40,219 nt of DNA, from the NCBI GenBank assembly GCA_003354005.1, contig PIWD01000013.1:1-40219 (forward strand). Reading direction: 5' to 3'. The first letter of the stretch is position 1. Each line of letters begins with the position of its first letter. This DNA comes from Gammaproteobacteria bacterium. GTDB taxonomy: Bacteria; Pseudomonadota; Gammaproteobacteria; PIWD01. The notes beneath the pieces are model-generated. The model saw only the letters and a program-made list of their open reading frames with translations, had not been told where the DNA came from and searched no databases. Of the stretch, positions 25,649 to 33,719 are shown piece after piece. The translations under genes were made by a program, and so were the position numbers.

Positions 25649-27402
25649 AAATCAGGGCCCATATTAAATTGTAATAGCCATGGCTTAGTGGGACTATCTA
25701 AGCCTTTAGCTATGGATAGCTCCATCGCACCAATTGGAGAGAGCCAAATCAATGCAAGGCCAGCCCCTCGTTTAAAATCATCACGTAATTTACCGCTGAC
25801 ATTACCAGCATCCATAAATACCCCAATGTACCAATTCTGACGTATATGTTGCTGGTATTCAATACTGGCTTCTTTTAGTATATTTCCAGGTAAGTTTGTG
25901 CCTGGAATGCTATGATAGGCATAACCACGCACTGTCTGTGAACCTCCTGTATGGAATTGCAAGAAGGTTGGTAGGTCAAGTGGATTATCAATCATGGTGT
26001 AACCTAAAGCACCTCTTAAAAGCAGTCTGTTATGACGTGGGATCATAAGCAATTTTTTGGCGGTTAATTTGGTTTGAAAGAAACTGGTGTTTGATAACAC
26101 TGCACTTGAAGAACCACGCAGCACAAAATTAAGTAGTAATCCCTTTGTAGGATGTATGAGATCGTTGGTGATACGACGATTTAACTGTATATTGGCATAA
26201 AGTGCTCTAAAGTTCTTAAGTGAACCATCATTGAAATGATGTTCTTCATTAATTATGTTAATACCAGTAAGACACTGCCACTTCCATAAAAGGGCGTGGT
26301 CATAGAGTGATAGTTGAATACTATTGCTAATTTGGTCACGTTGTTTTAAGTGATTCAGAATAAGTGCTGTACTGTATTGATTAATGGTTGGGTTTTTACC
26401 TGGTATAAGATAATCAGCGGTAAAATTAACCTCATCTTCTGAAAAAGTGCCCAGTAGTTTGACTTGCTGACCATCCGATTGAATATGGCGTACATTGCTG
26501 CCCACTAAAGCACGTAGACCAGTATCTGTACCATACCCAAGACCAAATCGATACTGGTAAGTACTCTGTGGCGTTACTTTCACATTAATAGGCACCCAAT
26601 GTTTTGCATTTGCTTGTTGTAATTGAGGGGTAATTGAAACATACCGGAATAGATCGCTGTTACCTAGGTCATGCTGGAGTTTTTGAATTACAGATGTGTG
26701 TAGTGGTTCTCCTGGTTTAAAGGGTAAAAAGCGCCTTAAGAATGTGTGCTTGACTGGTTTGCCCGTTGAGCTAAATTTAATGGAGCCAAAGTAGTATTGT
26801 GAGCCAGTATTAAAATCTAATGCAATTTTTACTGTCTCTGCCTGGCGGTCGATTTTTACACTTTTTTGTAGGCTTGCATTTAAAAAACCATTCTGAGATG
26901 CTAATTCAAAGAGCTGTTGCTTTAACTTGCTATAAGCGGTTGTATCAAATGCTTGCCCTTCTTTTAGGGGTGCATTGTCCAACAATTTTTTAAAAACTTC
27001 ATTATCTTTCCCTTCACCAGTTAAATTAACCTTAAGTTGTGCCACAGTTGCCCTTTTACCTGGGGTTACTTGGTAATCAGCTGACCATCCCTGGTCAATG
27101 GCTTGTAATTTGATGAATACTTTAAGATTAAAATAGCCAAAAGGCTCAAGGGCATCCGATATTTGTTCTGCAACCTCCTGGCTGATATCGTGAGCTTGCT
27201 GGATACTTGTTGGATGCAGCCATTGCCTCGTTGCGAGCCAATCATTGACATGTAACAACATTTCCTTATCTGCTATGCCAATAATATTATTCTGTAGTGG
27301 TGGTGGCTTCTCTACGGCAAAGCAGAGTAGAGGCCACAGCAGTACAATACACCATAATATGGTACGATAACGATTGAGCTGCCTTCTAGTATGATTCTGC
27401 AT
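25645..27402 (-). CDS. tamA: Outer-membrane assembly factor TamA (Omp85 family)
   Basis: A 585-residue Omp85 protein. I start at ATG 27402, giving the signal peptide TILWCIVLLWPLLCFA; the frame runs on to 27483 but there it would overlap coaA. Three POTRA-like units occupy roughly residues 40-270, and a barrel follows with PTKGLLLNFVLRGS, the family-like FLQFHTGGSQTVRGYAYHSI (the VRGY lid-lock motif) and YIGVFMDAGNV. It is the first gene of tamA-tamB-recD2. Its start codon lies only 23 bp from the divergent coaA start. Confidence 0.93.
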   Translation of the reverse strand: MQNHTRRQLNRYRTILWCIVLLWPLLCFAVEKPPPLQNNIIGIADKEMLLHVNDWLATRQWLHPTSIQQAHDISQEVAEQISDALEPFGYFNLKVFIKLQAIDQGWSADYQVTPGKRATVAQLKVNLTGEGKDNEVFKKLLDNAPLKEGQAFDTTAYSKLKQQLFELASQNGFLNASLQKSVKIDRQAETVKIALDFNTGSQYYFGSIKFSSTGKPVKHTFLRRFLPFKPGEPLHTSVIQKLQHDLGNSDLFRYVSITPQLQQANAKHWVPINVKVTPQSTYQYRFGLGYGTDTGLRALVGSNVRHIQSDGQQVKLLGTFSEDEVNFTADYLIPGKNPTINQYSTALILNHLKQRDQISNSIQLSLYDHALLWKWQCLTGINIINEEHHFNDGSLKNFRALYANIQLNRRITNDLIHPTKGLLLNFVLRGSSSAVLSNTSFFQTKLTAKKLLMIPRHNRLLLRGALGYTMIDNPLDLPTFLQFHTGGSQTVRGYAYHSIPGTNLPGNILKEASIEYQQHIRQNWYIGVFMDAGNVSGKLRDDFKRGAGLALIWLSPIGAMELSIAKGLDSPTKPWLLQFNMGPDL

Positions 27403-27403
27403 A

Positions 27404-27415
27404 CTATCATGATAG
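27404..27415. promoter_or_regulatory. Palindrome in the tamA-coaA start-codon gap
   Basis: CTATCATGATAG is a perfect 12-bp palindrome filling half of the 23-bp gap between the divergent ATG codons of tamA and coaA. It may be an operator or an RNA hairpin at both ribosome sites. No ordinary ribosome site is obvious for tamA. Confidence 0.4.
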
Positions 27416-27425
27416 AGTGAATCGT

Positions 27426-28355
27426 ATGACTTCGCAACTTTTCTCCAAAATTTTACCTCATACTGGATCGGTGACCTTATCACGTGATCAATGGAAACAG
27501 TACGCTCAAACTCATCCAGGGTTTCTTGCTGATGATGAACTTATAGCATGTCGAGGTTATAATGAACCACTTGACCATCGAGAAATTGCTGATATTTACT
27601 TACCACTTATGGAACTGCTTTATTTTACGTACAACATGAAGACGCAGCTCCATCGGCCTTATATTATTGCGGTTTCTGGTAGTGTGGCAGTTGGGAAAAG
27701 TACTCTGGCACGCGTATTGCAATACTTATTGATGAGGCACTGGAAGGGAGAAAAACAAGTTGATTTGGTGACGACTGATGGATTTTTATATGATAACGCA
27801 ACGCTGTATGCAAAAAATAATATGCATCGTAAGGGATTTCCAGATAGCTATGACCTTGCAAGCCTCATTGACTTTATGACAGCTCTAAGCGCAGGGCATG
27901 CTGACTTGAGTGTACCAGTTTACTCTCACCATCGCTATGACATAGTGCCAGGAGCCTATCAGGTAGTTAATCAGCCTGACATTCTTATTCTTGAAGGGCT
28001 AAATATCCTACAAACCAGTAGTGAGGGTTGTAAGAAGCGTATTTTTGTCTCCAATTTTTTAGATTTTTCTATTTATTTGGATGCTGATATGTCGTACATT
28101 AACCAGTGGTACATCAATCGTTTTTTAAATTTCAGACAGGATGCTCTACATGATGAAACTGCTTTCTTTCATCGCTTTGCCCTGCTTGATCAGGTTGAAG
28201 CCCATTGCTTGGCACAGTATATCTGGGAGACAATAAATGAAAAGAACCTGAAAGAAAATATTTTGCCGTATCACAAACATGCACATCTTATTTTATACAA
28301 AGATGTGCAGCACGCCATCAAACAAATAACACTGAACATTGCCTCTATGGATTGA
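27426..28355 (+). CDS. coaA: Type I pantothenate kinase
   Basis: A 309-residue kinase that phosphorylates pantothenate, the controlling step of CoA synthesis. Walker A is SGSVAVGKSTLAR. VTTDGFLYDN and MHRKGFPDSYD are the classic CoaA motifs, and HHRYDIV and LILEGLNILQ follow, as in E. coli CoaA. I prefer ATG 27426 with AGAG upstream; the frame also allows GTG 27417. It is followed after 8 bp by a small gene likely to be in the same transcript. Confidence 0.95.
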   Translation: MTSQLFSKILPHTGSVTLSRDQWKQYAQTHPGFLADDELIACRGYNEPLDHREIADIYLPLMELLYFTYNMKTQLHRPYIIAVSGSVAVGKSTLARVLQYLLMRHWKGEKQVDLVTTDGFLYDNATLYAKNNMHRKGFPDSYDLASLIDFMTALSAGHADLSVPVYSHHRYDIVPGAYQVVNQPDILILEGLNILQTSSEGCKKRIFVSNFLDFSIYLDADMSYINQWYINRFLNFRQDALHDETAFFHRFALLDQVEAHCLAQYIWETINEKNLKENILPYHKHAHLILYKDVQHAIKQITLNIASMD

Positions 28356-28363
28356 TACAGAAA

Positions 28364-28873
28364 ATGACTAAGATTGAACAAGCCGTAGACCAACAATACC
28401 TGCCTTACTTAAGTGCGATGGGGCTATCCATGTGGCAGCTTCGAGATCAAAGGCCTTCAATCTTACCCAATGTACAATTACAACACTTCTTACTAAAAAA
28501 CTCGGATCATGTCACCGTAGCTGGCCTTATCATCGATCCAATTGAACCTGGTGAAAGTGAGGCGATGACCCTACTTGAAGCGATGCTTTCAGCTATCCAT
28601 TTGATGCACCAACTTATCCAGCAAGACAATGAGCAACTTCAAATGTATCATATATCAAGCGTACTGATTTACTTGTTGATGGGAAAAACAACCGTTCAGC
28701 AATTGCTGCAAGTGGATCATGACGATCAATCCCTACGCCAGTGTTGCCATCCACTCAAAAATAGTCAACAAGCTATTATAACTGATCACCCAAGTGTTCT
28801 GCTGAAATATCCTCAGAAGAAACGCCAAGCTTGGAGAGATTTAAAATACTTCCTACGCATGCTGGAGAACTAA
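28364..28873 (+). CDS. Hypothetical protein, possibly DNA polymerase III psi subunit (HolD-like)
   Basis: A 169-residue protein from ATG 28364 (a TTG at 28352 is possible). The start LPYLSAMGLSMWQLRDQRP resembles the N-terminus of gammaproteobacterial psi subunits, where a short segment with a conserved Trp binds SSB and chi. The end HPSVLLKYPQKKRQAWRDLK is also seen in psi-like proteins. No catalytic motif is visible and there is no signal peptide. It follows coaA by 8 bp. The psi assignment is a weak resemblance. Confidence 0.45.
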   Translation: MTKIEQAVDQQYLPYLSAMGLSMWQLRDQRPSILPNVQLQHFLLKNSDHVTVAGLIIDPIEPGESEAMTLLEAMLSAIHLMHQLIQQDNEQLQMYHISSVLIYLLMGKTTVQQLLQVDHDDQSLRQCCHPLKNSQQAIITDHPSVLLKYPQKKRQAWRDLKYFLRMLEN

Positions 28874-28929
28874 GTTAATTATATGCCTAATTTTAACTAC
28901 CACACAGCGAAGGATAGAGCTTGCCGCTA

Positions 28930-29925
28930 TCAAGCATCACGATAATAGACGCTTGTGATTTTATATTGATTGCCACGTCGCATGAGTTGCACAATAACGT
29001 CAATGGCACTGTGCAGCAACTGTTGGATATCATGTTCCGCGAGCACTGCCATGGCTGGGTCTTGGCGGTATAATTGTGTCATACGCACTTGTGCTTGTTG
29101 AGTGCTACCAGCATGAATGCTCGCCATGCTACCGCGATGACCCGTTAAACAGGCACTGATAAAGTCAGTTATTTCTTGGCCGCGTATTTCACCCATAATA
29201 ATACGGTCTGGTCTTAGGCGTAAGGCGCTGCGTAGCAAGGTTTGCATAGAAATTGCTACTTGACATCCCTCAAGTGTCAGTAGCTGTACTTGATTGGCAT
29301 GTGGGGCTTGTAATTCACGCACATCTTCCAAGATAATAATGCGCTCATGTAATGGCACTTCTTGTAAACAGGCATTTAAAAATGTCGTCTTACCGCAGGC
29401 TGTTGGACCAGATATAACAATATTTTTGGACTGAGTAATCGCTAACCTGATAAAATGATGCCAGTTTTTTTGTTGATGTAAGGTGAGCAGTTGTGATGTT
29501 TGTTTGAGTTGCTCGGAGACTTTGTAGGCATACGTACTAGCGTGAGCCATCCTTGATAAGCGTGGCTCTCCCTGGCTGTATGCTTCTAAGCCACAGGTCA
29601 TTTTGACCTGGCGACGGATAGTTAACATTGGATAACGTGCGACGGGTGGCAAGATAGCATAAATACGAGCACCGTCTAACAGTTGCCCATTTAATAGGGG
29701 GCTTTGTGTGTTAAATTGCCGTTTATTCTCATTAGCAAGTAATTGTCCCAAGGTCTGTAACCAACGTTCAGTTAATATCGGTAACGCATGGTGTGTGAAA
29801 TGGCCTTTTCGCTCAATAAAGATTTCCTCTGGACGATTGATCGCGATTTCACGCACAGTCTGATCGTTTAACCACTGTTTAAGTGGCGCGAGTAATCCAT
29901 TGGAGTTTGGTGCAAAATTTGTCAT
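28930..29925 (-). CDS. virB11: T4SS ATPase VirB11
   Basis: A 331-residue hexameric traffic ATPase on the cytoplasmic face of the secretion channel. From ATG 29925 (ATGA overlap with virB10), the N-terminal domain runs to about residue 140. Walker A is GPTACGKTT (173-181), the Asp box is IIILEDVRELQ, Walker B-like RPDRIIMGEIRGQE, and the His box HRGSMASIHAGS. Walker A has Ala-Cys where many VirB11 have small Ser/Gly residues, but the Lys and Thr are intact. It is last in the operon. Confidence 0.95.
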   Translation of the reverse strand: MTNFAPNSNGLLAPLKQWLNDQTVREIAINRPEEIFIERKGHFTHHALPILTERWLQTLGQLLANENKRQFNTQSPLLNGQLLDGARIYAILPPVARYPMLTIRRQVKMTCGLEAYSQGEPRLSRMAHASTYAYKVSEQLKQTSQLLTLHQQKNWHHFIRLAITQSKNIVISGPTACGKTTFLNACLQEVPLHERIIILEDVRELQAPHANQVQLLTLEGCQVAISMQTLLRSALRLRPDRIIMGEIRGQEITDFISACLTGHRGSMASIHAGSTQQAQVRMTQLYRQDPAMAVLAEHDIQQLLHSAIDVIVQLMRRGNQYKITSVYYRDA

Positions 29926-30794
29926 GGTTTTATACGAATGGCACGTCGGACAATCACAGCAATAGGCGTGCCTTGTGGTACAAATAAGTGATGGTGTGGG
30001 TGCCAATGTTCTTGTAATTTTCTTGGCAAGGATAAATGTTTTACGATGAAAGACCATAGTACAATCTGTCGCCAAGACTGTAACCATCTTCTTTGATTGA
30101 GTTTTGCTAAATTCCCTGATTGCCCCAGAGGCTCAATACTCGGATTATTCATATTAACAGTCGTGCCATTAGGTAAAATAAGTTGATGCCAGAAAATAGC
30201 AACGCGCTGCTGTGTGGGTGAAGAAGTCTCACTATAGTGCCCAACTAAACGAGAACCTGCAGGAATAAGTAGGTGTTGACCAACATAACTGTAAACAGCT
30301 GATGTGACCATTGCACGTGCAGTACCAGCTTGTGTAATATCCAGTGCAGTTTCCAATACAGCAGGGATAATTTCACCCATCACGATCTGTGATGATGGGT
30401 CGTCTATAGTATGGGAAAGTATTGGTCTATCGTTTGTATTCATTTGTATAGTTTGCTCGTTCTGCCACATTAATAATGGTGCATTTTGATGTTGCTGTAT
30501 CACTTTACGGGATTTAGAGTGTATGCTTTTTGTACGATTTGGCTTGTTGTGTGTATGTAATTTAGCAAGATTGGCACGTAGTGTGTCTTGATAGCTGCTA
30601 CTGTCGGTTGCATATTCGACAGATGGAAAATCACGCTGAGAATGTGAGGCTGGTTTAAGTATGGCACCATAGAGTATGATACATATTCCCCAAGTCAGTA
30701 GAAGTATAGGAAGCAAGCGTTTTTTTAGCCAATCAAGTACTTGCCTGAATCTGTGAACTTTGCTGTTTGAGCCTTGTTTTTGATGCTTATTCAT
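29922..30794 (-). CDS. virB10: T4SS core protein VirB10, short form
   Basis: A 290-residue protein that spans both membranes and forms the outer-membrane cap. A single N-terminal membrane helix (LLPILLLTWGICIILYGAIL) leads to a short polar stretch and the TrbI domain: VMGEIIPAVLETALDITQAG, YVGQHLLIPAGSRLVGHYSE, VAIFWHQLILPNGTTVNM. It is shorter than usual (about 380 residues), with a brief periplasmic linker and a reduced region after the NNPSIEPLGQSG strand, where the antenna helices normally sit. It overlaps virB11 by 4 bp. Confidence 0.9.
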   Translation of the reverse strand: MNKHQKQGSNSKVHRFRQVLDWLKKRLLPILLLTWGICIILYGAILKPASHSQRDFPSVEYATDSSSYQDTLRANLAKLHTHNKPNRTKSIHSKSRKVIQQHQNAPLLMWQNEQTIQMNTNDRPILSHTIDDPSSQIVMGEIIPAVLETALDITQAGTARAMVTSAVYSYVGQHLLIPAGSRLVGHYSETSSPTQQRVAIFWHQLILPNGTTVNMNNPSIEPLGQSGNLAKLNQRRWLQSWRQIVLWSFIVKHLSLPRKLQEHWHPHHHLFVPQGTPIAVIVRRAIRIKP

Positions 30795-30827
30795 TGTTAT
30801 TGTAAATTCTCCTAAAATACTTTTGGT

Positions 30828-31661
30828 TTAATCTAAATTATTCGCTACAAGTTCTTTGATACGCTCATCATTAAAAATACTGGCAACTTGAGTGGCACCA
30901 TAGCGTAGCGTGAATTGGGGTGCTATTTGCATAACAACTAAGTAATCATTGATGCGACGGTAATTAACTAATTGTTCATGACCAGCAGCATCATAAACAG
31001 CAAATACAGCGGGTAATGTTTGGTTAGGATTCCACTTGAAATAAGTAAATCGCTTATCATCAAAGGCCTGAATCGGCTTTAGGGCTTGTGCGCCATGGAA
31101 GCTATAATGATGATTGGCGATGATCGGTTGTAAGTTATCGGATGTATGGATTAACGTACTGTCAGTCCGTACCGCATTGAATCGTAAGACTTGGCAAGCA
31201 GTATGCGTAGTTAAGTCACGATGATGACTAAATAATAGAAAGTGATAGTAGCGTTTGAGTTGATGTGAATCAATGGTAACAACATGTAAATTAGACTGGC
31301 TGTCAGCTTGATTGGGTTTAACATTCAGTACATTTTGCAACTGCTGATTAATATGCACCTGCCAAGCGAGTGTATCTCCACTGATCACATCAATGATGTG
31401 CTCTTGTTCACCAAAAATAATCTGCGTTGCAATCAATGGTGTACCCTCTAGTTTAATAATCTGGTTTTTTTGATAAACAATATGTTGTATGGCAGATTGA
31501 GGCAGTTTTTTAAGTGCTTTGTGTGCAAAGCTGCGATTTGTAATACATAAACAGAGTAAAATAATCAACAAAGACGGCCAGCTCACAATAGTGTGGGATG
31601 TCATGCGCCATGCCTGGTGCATGTGCTTGCCGTATGTGTCGTTCTCAAATGGCATATTCAT
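30828..31661 (-). CDS. virB9: T4SS outer-membrane core protein VirB9
   Basis: A 277-residue periplasmic protein of the outer-membrane core complex. I start at ATG 31661 because CACAGGAG lies 8 nt before it; the start overlaps the end of virB8 by 17 bp. The hydrophobic segment LLIILLCLCITNRSFA is a signal peptide with an unusually long n-region of about 30 residues. A C-terminal CagX/VirB9 domain includes RFTYFKWNPNQTLPAVFAVY and YLVVMQIAPQFTLRYG. It would pair with the small lipoprotein and VirB10. Confidence 0.9.
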   Translation of the reverse strand: MNMPFENDTYGKHMHQAWRMTSHTIVSWPSLLIILLCLCITNRSFAHKALKKLPQSAIQHIVYQKNQIIKLEGTPLIATQIIFGEQEHIIDVISGDTLAWQVHINQQLQNVLNVKPNQADSQSNLHVVTIDSHQLKRYYHFLLFSHHRDLTTHTACQVLRFNAVRTDSTLIHTSDNLQPIIANHHYSFHGAQALKPIQAFDDKRFTYFKWNPNQTLPAVFAVYDAAGHEQLVNYRRINDYLVVMQIAPQFTLRYGATQVASIFNDERIKELVANNLD

Positions 31662-32406
31662 CTGAATGACTCCTGTGCTTAGTTCTACGTTGCTGTAATT
31701 GGTAATTGATGACGGTAAATCCGTCCCAGTTATTCCATAGCTGTGCTGGGTTATTTGGCATAGCACGATAATGCCAGGCAATTAAGGTTGTTAAGACTTT
31801 TTTGCCGAGTAAAGCTCCTTGTGCGTCATAATCCCTAATTAAAAAATCAACTTGCGCAACATAGGATGCTTTAGGTCTGCGCTTCGAGTGGCCACCTCCT
31901 CTTAGAAAAATGATGGAGATAATCTCGACACGTCGTTGATCATGACGGCCTAAAATATTAACCAATGCACCTTTGCTTGAGCTGTTTTGCTCATGGCGGT
32001 ATTGTTGTGCAACCGATTCATCAGATAGTAAATGGATAAGCTGGTATTGTTGTTGGTACGTGCTGGCATGATAGGATTCTCGGTTGATAACATAGCGGAC
32101 AAGCTCACTTTCCATCTGTGCCTGCAGAATAGGCTCTTGTTGTTTGATAATCGGTGAAACGAATACACGTCCATTGGCATAATGGTGGATGATCATCGGT
32201 ATGAACCTCGGTTTGCTTAATAGCCAGAACAGACTTCCTGTCAATACAATGATCAAAGGCAATAAGGCATATAAGCAAAGATGTCGCCAATTTTGCTTGC
32301 CTGATTCGCTCGCTAATAGCGCAGCATCACACCAGCTTTGTGCTACCGAAAAATAGTTGCTTTTTGGCTCGGATTTCTGTGTGCCTTGATTTACTTTTGT
32401 TGACAT
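31645..32406 (-). CDS. virB8: T4SS inner-membrane protein VirB8
   Basis: A 253-residue bitopic inner-membrane protein. A cytoplasmic start with SVAQSWCDAALLASESGKQN is followed by a membrane helix (LLPLIIVLTGSLFWLL) and a periplasmic NTF2-like domain containing ESELVRYVINRESYHASTYQ and the terminal WNNWDGFTVINYQL. This is the standard VirB8 layout and length. A ribosome site AGGAAAA lies in the last codons of virB6, 2 bp away, so translation is coupled. Confidence 0.92.
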   Translation of the reverse strand: MSTKVNQGTQKSEPKSNYFSVAQSWCDAALLASESGKQNWRHLCLYALLPLIIVLTGSLFWLLSKPRFIPMIIHHYANGRVFVSPIIKQQEPILQAQMESELVRYVINRESYHASTYQQQYQLIHLLSDESVAQQYRHEQNSSSKGALVNILGRHDQRRVEIISIIFLRGGGHSKRRPKASYVAQVDFLIRDYDAQGALLGKKVLTTLIAWHYRAMPNNPAQLWNNWDGFTVINYQLQQRRTKHRSHSDEYAI

Positions 32407-32408
32407 AC

Positions 32409-33389
32409 TTATTTTCCTCGTCGTTCATTTATAGCGGAGAGGCTGTTTATCGATGAGTGAGTTGCTTTCTCGGTTGGAGGGTGTACCACTTGCCGTGCGG
32501 TTGAAAAAGGGTATTGTCGACGCCCAACGATACTACTGGCCAGTTGGCCGATGGGTATAGCTCGACCAACTGCATCACCAATAGACAATGCTAAGTGTAC
32601 AGCTTGATGTAATAAACCAATTCCGATTGATGCAATCATGACAACTGGTATGAATCCAGTTACCGTAACTGTTTCTGGGTGCGCTAAATAAGATTGATTC
32701 AACAATAGGTTGCTGATACGGAGTAATAGTGTCGTCATCAATGGTACAAATAGTTGTATAAAGCTATAGCCAATGAGTAAAGCTAGCCAACGCTGAAAAA
32801 AACCCTCGGTCGTTTTAAATATGCTGAAAGCAGCGAATAGGGGTGCGAGCATCAACAATAAGTTCACCAACAGCTTAGCTGTCATCAGCTGCAGTGCAGC
32901 AACTACTACTAAGGCATTGCCGAATAGCCAAATGATGAAACCAGTTAACAATGGGGCAAAATGATATAAGGAACCTTGATTCCATACACCTAAGCCTAGT
33001 CGAGTGAAGCGTGTTAATAATGCCTGTAAGGCAAGTGTAACCATTTGACTATCCTGTGTGGGGGCATGTATGGCTTTGTTAAAGAGCTGTGATAATTGTG
33101 AAATAGTGCCACTCAGCCCATCAACAAAAAAGAGGCTGAAATAATGCCAATTCATTACAAATGTATAGATAAGAGTAATGCGGAGTAGCAACTGTAAAAA
33201 AGCTGTCCAGGGCCACTGCAACCAGCCTTGCATCATTGAGAAGCCTAGCAGCATAAACGATAAAATAATTGCTGATGCTAATGGGACTTGTATCGCATCA
33301 GCTATCATTTGATAGCCATGGAATAATTGATCATGAAGTAATTGATCAATATATTGGAATAATGTGGTAATTAAATTACTTTTTCTCAC
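32409..33389 (-). CDS. virB6: T4SS polytopic inner-membrane protein VirB6
   Basis: A 326-residue protein with six or more hydrophobic segments, among them ASAIILSFMLLGFSMMQGW and VVAALQLMTAKLLVNLLLML. The TrbL/VirB6 pattern appears as LLMLAPLFAAFSIFKTTEGF followed by QRWLALLIGYSF. The start is GTG 33389, 2 bp after the small lipoprotein gene. It ends 2 bp before virB8, so no gene lies in the usual virB7 position. The role is in substrate passage across the inner membrane. Confidence 0.9.
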   Translation of the reverse strand: MRKSNLITTLFQYIDQLLHDQLFHGYQMIADAIQVPLASAIILSFMLLGFSMMQGWLQWPWTAFLQLLLRITLIYTFVMNWHYFSLFFVDGLSGTISQLSQLFNKAIHAPTQDSQMVTLALQALLTRFTRLGLGVWNQGSLYHFAPLLTGFIIWLFGNALVVVAALQLMTAKLLVNLLLMLAPLFAAFSIFKTTEGFFQRWLALLIGYSFIQLFVPLMTTLLLRISNLLLNQSYLAHPETVTVTGFIPVVMIASIGIGLLHQAVHLALSIGDAVGRAIPIGQLASSIVGRRQYPFSTARQVVHPPTEKATHSSINSLSAINERRGK

Positions 33390-33391
33390 GA

Positions 33392-33562
33392 TTAGTGCTT
33401 GCTTTTAGTATGGTGTGTGGACTTAGTGATAGGCTGTATATTAAGTGGCACTTTGTTGCAATAAGCTCCATAATGAGGGCAGGGTGATATGAGTTGGTCG
33501 CTTTGACAACTGGCAAGTGTCCATAACATGAGACAAGCTATATATTTGTAATTTTTTTTCAT
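33392..33562 (-). CDS. Small T4SS lipoprotein: VirB7-like or entry-exclusion (Eex) protein
   Basis: A 56-residue predicted lipoprotein. MKKNYKYIACLMLWTLASC has a clear lipobox (LASC, lipid Cys19), and the mature part carries two more Cys (C28, C35). Size and Cys content fit VirB7, which anchors VirB9 through a disulfide. Its position before virB6 is instead that of eex in pKM101-type operons. GAGAG lies 8 nt before ATG 33562. It is the first gene of the second T4SS transcription unit. Confidence 0.75.
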   Translation of the reverse strand: MKKNYKYIACLMLWTLASCQSDQLISPCPHYGAYCNKVPLNIQPITKSTHHTKSKH

Positions 33563-33599
33563 ATGGAATCTCTCTATAATGTACGCTCGATGGAGGATT

Positions 33600-33627
33600 A
33601 TTATGGCAATTATTTGTAGGCATTCAA
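33600..33627 (-). promoter_or_regulatory. Promoter of the virB7-virB11 half (P2)
   Basis: On the minus strand TTGAAT (33627-33622), 16 bp, CATAAT (33605-33600), 37 nt before the lipoprotein ATG. The whole segment from ACGGTAT to the start codon aligns with the virB2 upstream region (40114-40155), sharing TTGCCATAATAA and TCGAGC. Confidence 0.55.
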
Positions 33628-33641
33628 TACCGTATTTGCTG

Positions 33642-33671
33642 TTGACTGCCAGAATATTTTAGGCGTATAAT
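33642..33671 (+). promoter_or_regulatory. Promoter of the restriction-modification gene
   Basis: TTGACT (33642-33647), an 18-bp spacer and a perfect TATAAT (33666-33671), about 48 bp before the ATG at 33720. It is divergent from P2, and the two -35 boxes are 14 bp apart. Confidence 0.6.
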
Positions 33672-33719
33672 CTTGCGGTGCGGGGGATATGGCATATTGG
33701 GGGGAGGGAGTACGCGTGT

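Noticed and set aside
27403-27483. Extended tamA start at 27483
   Set aside because: It would overlap coaA on the other strand and bury the signal peptide behind 27 residues.
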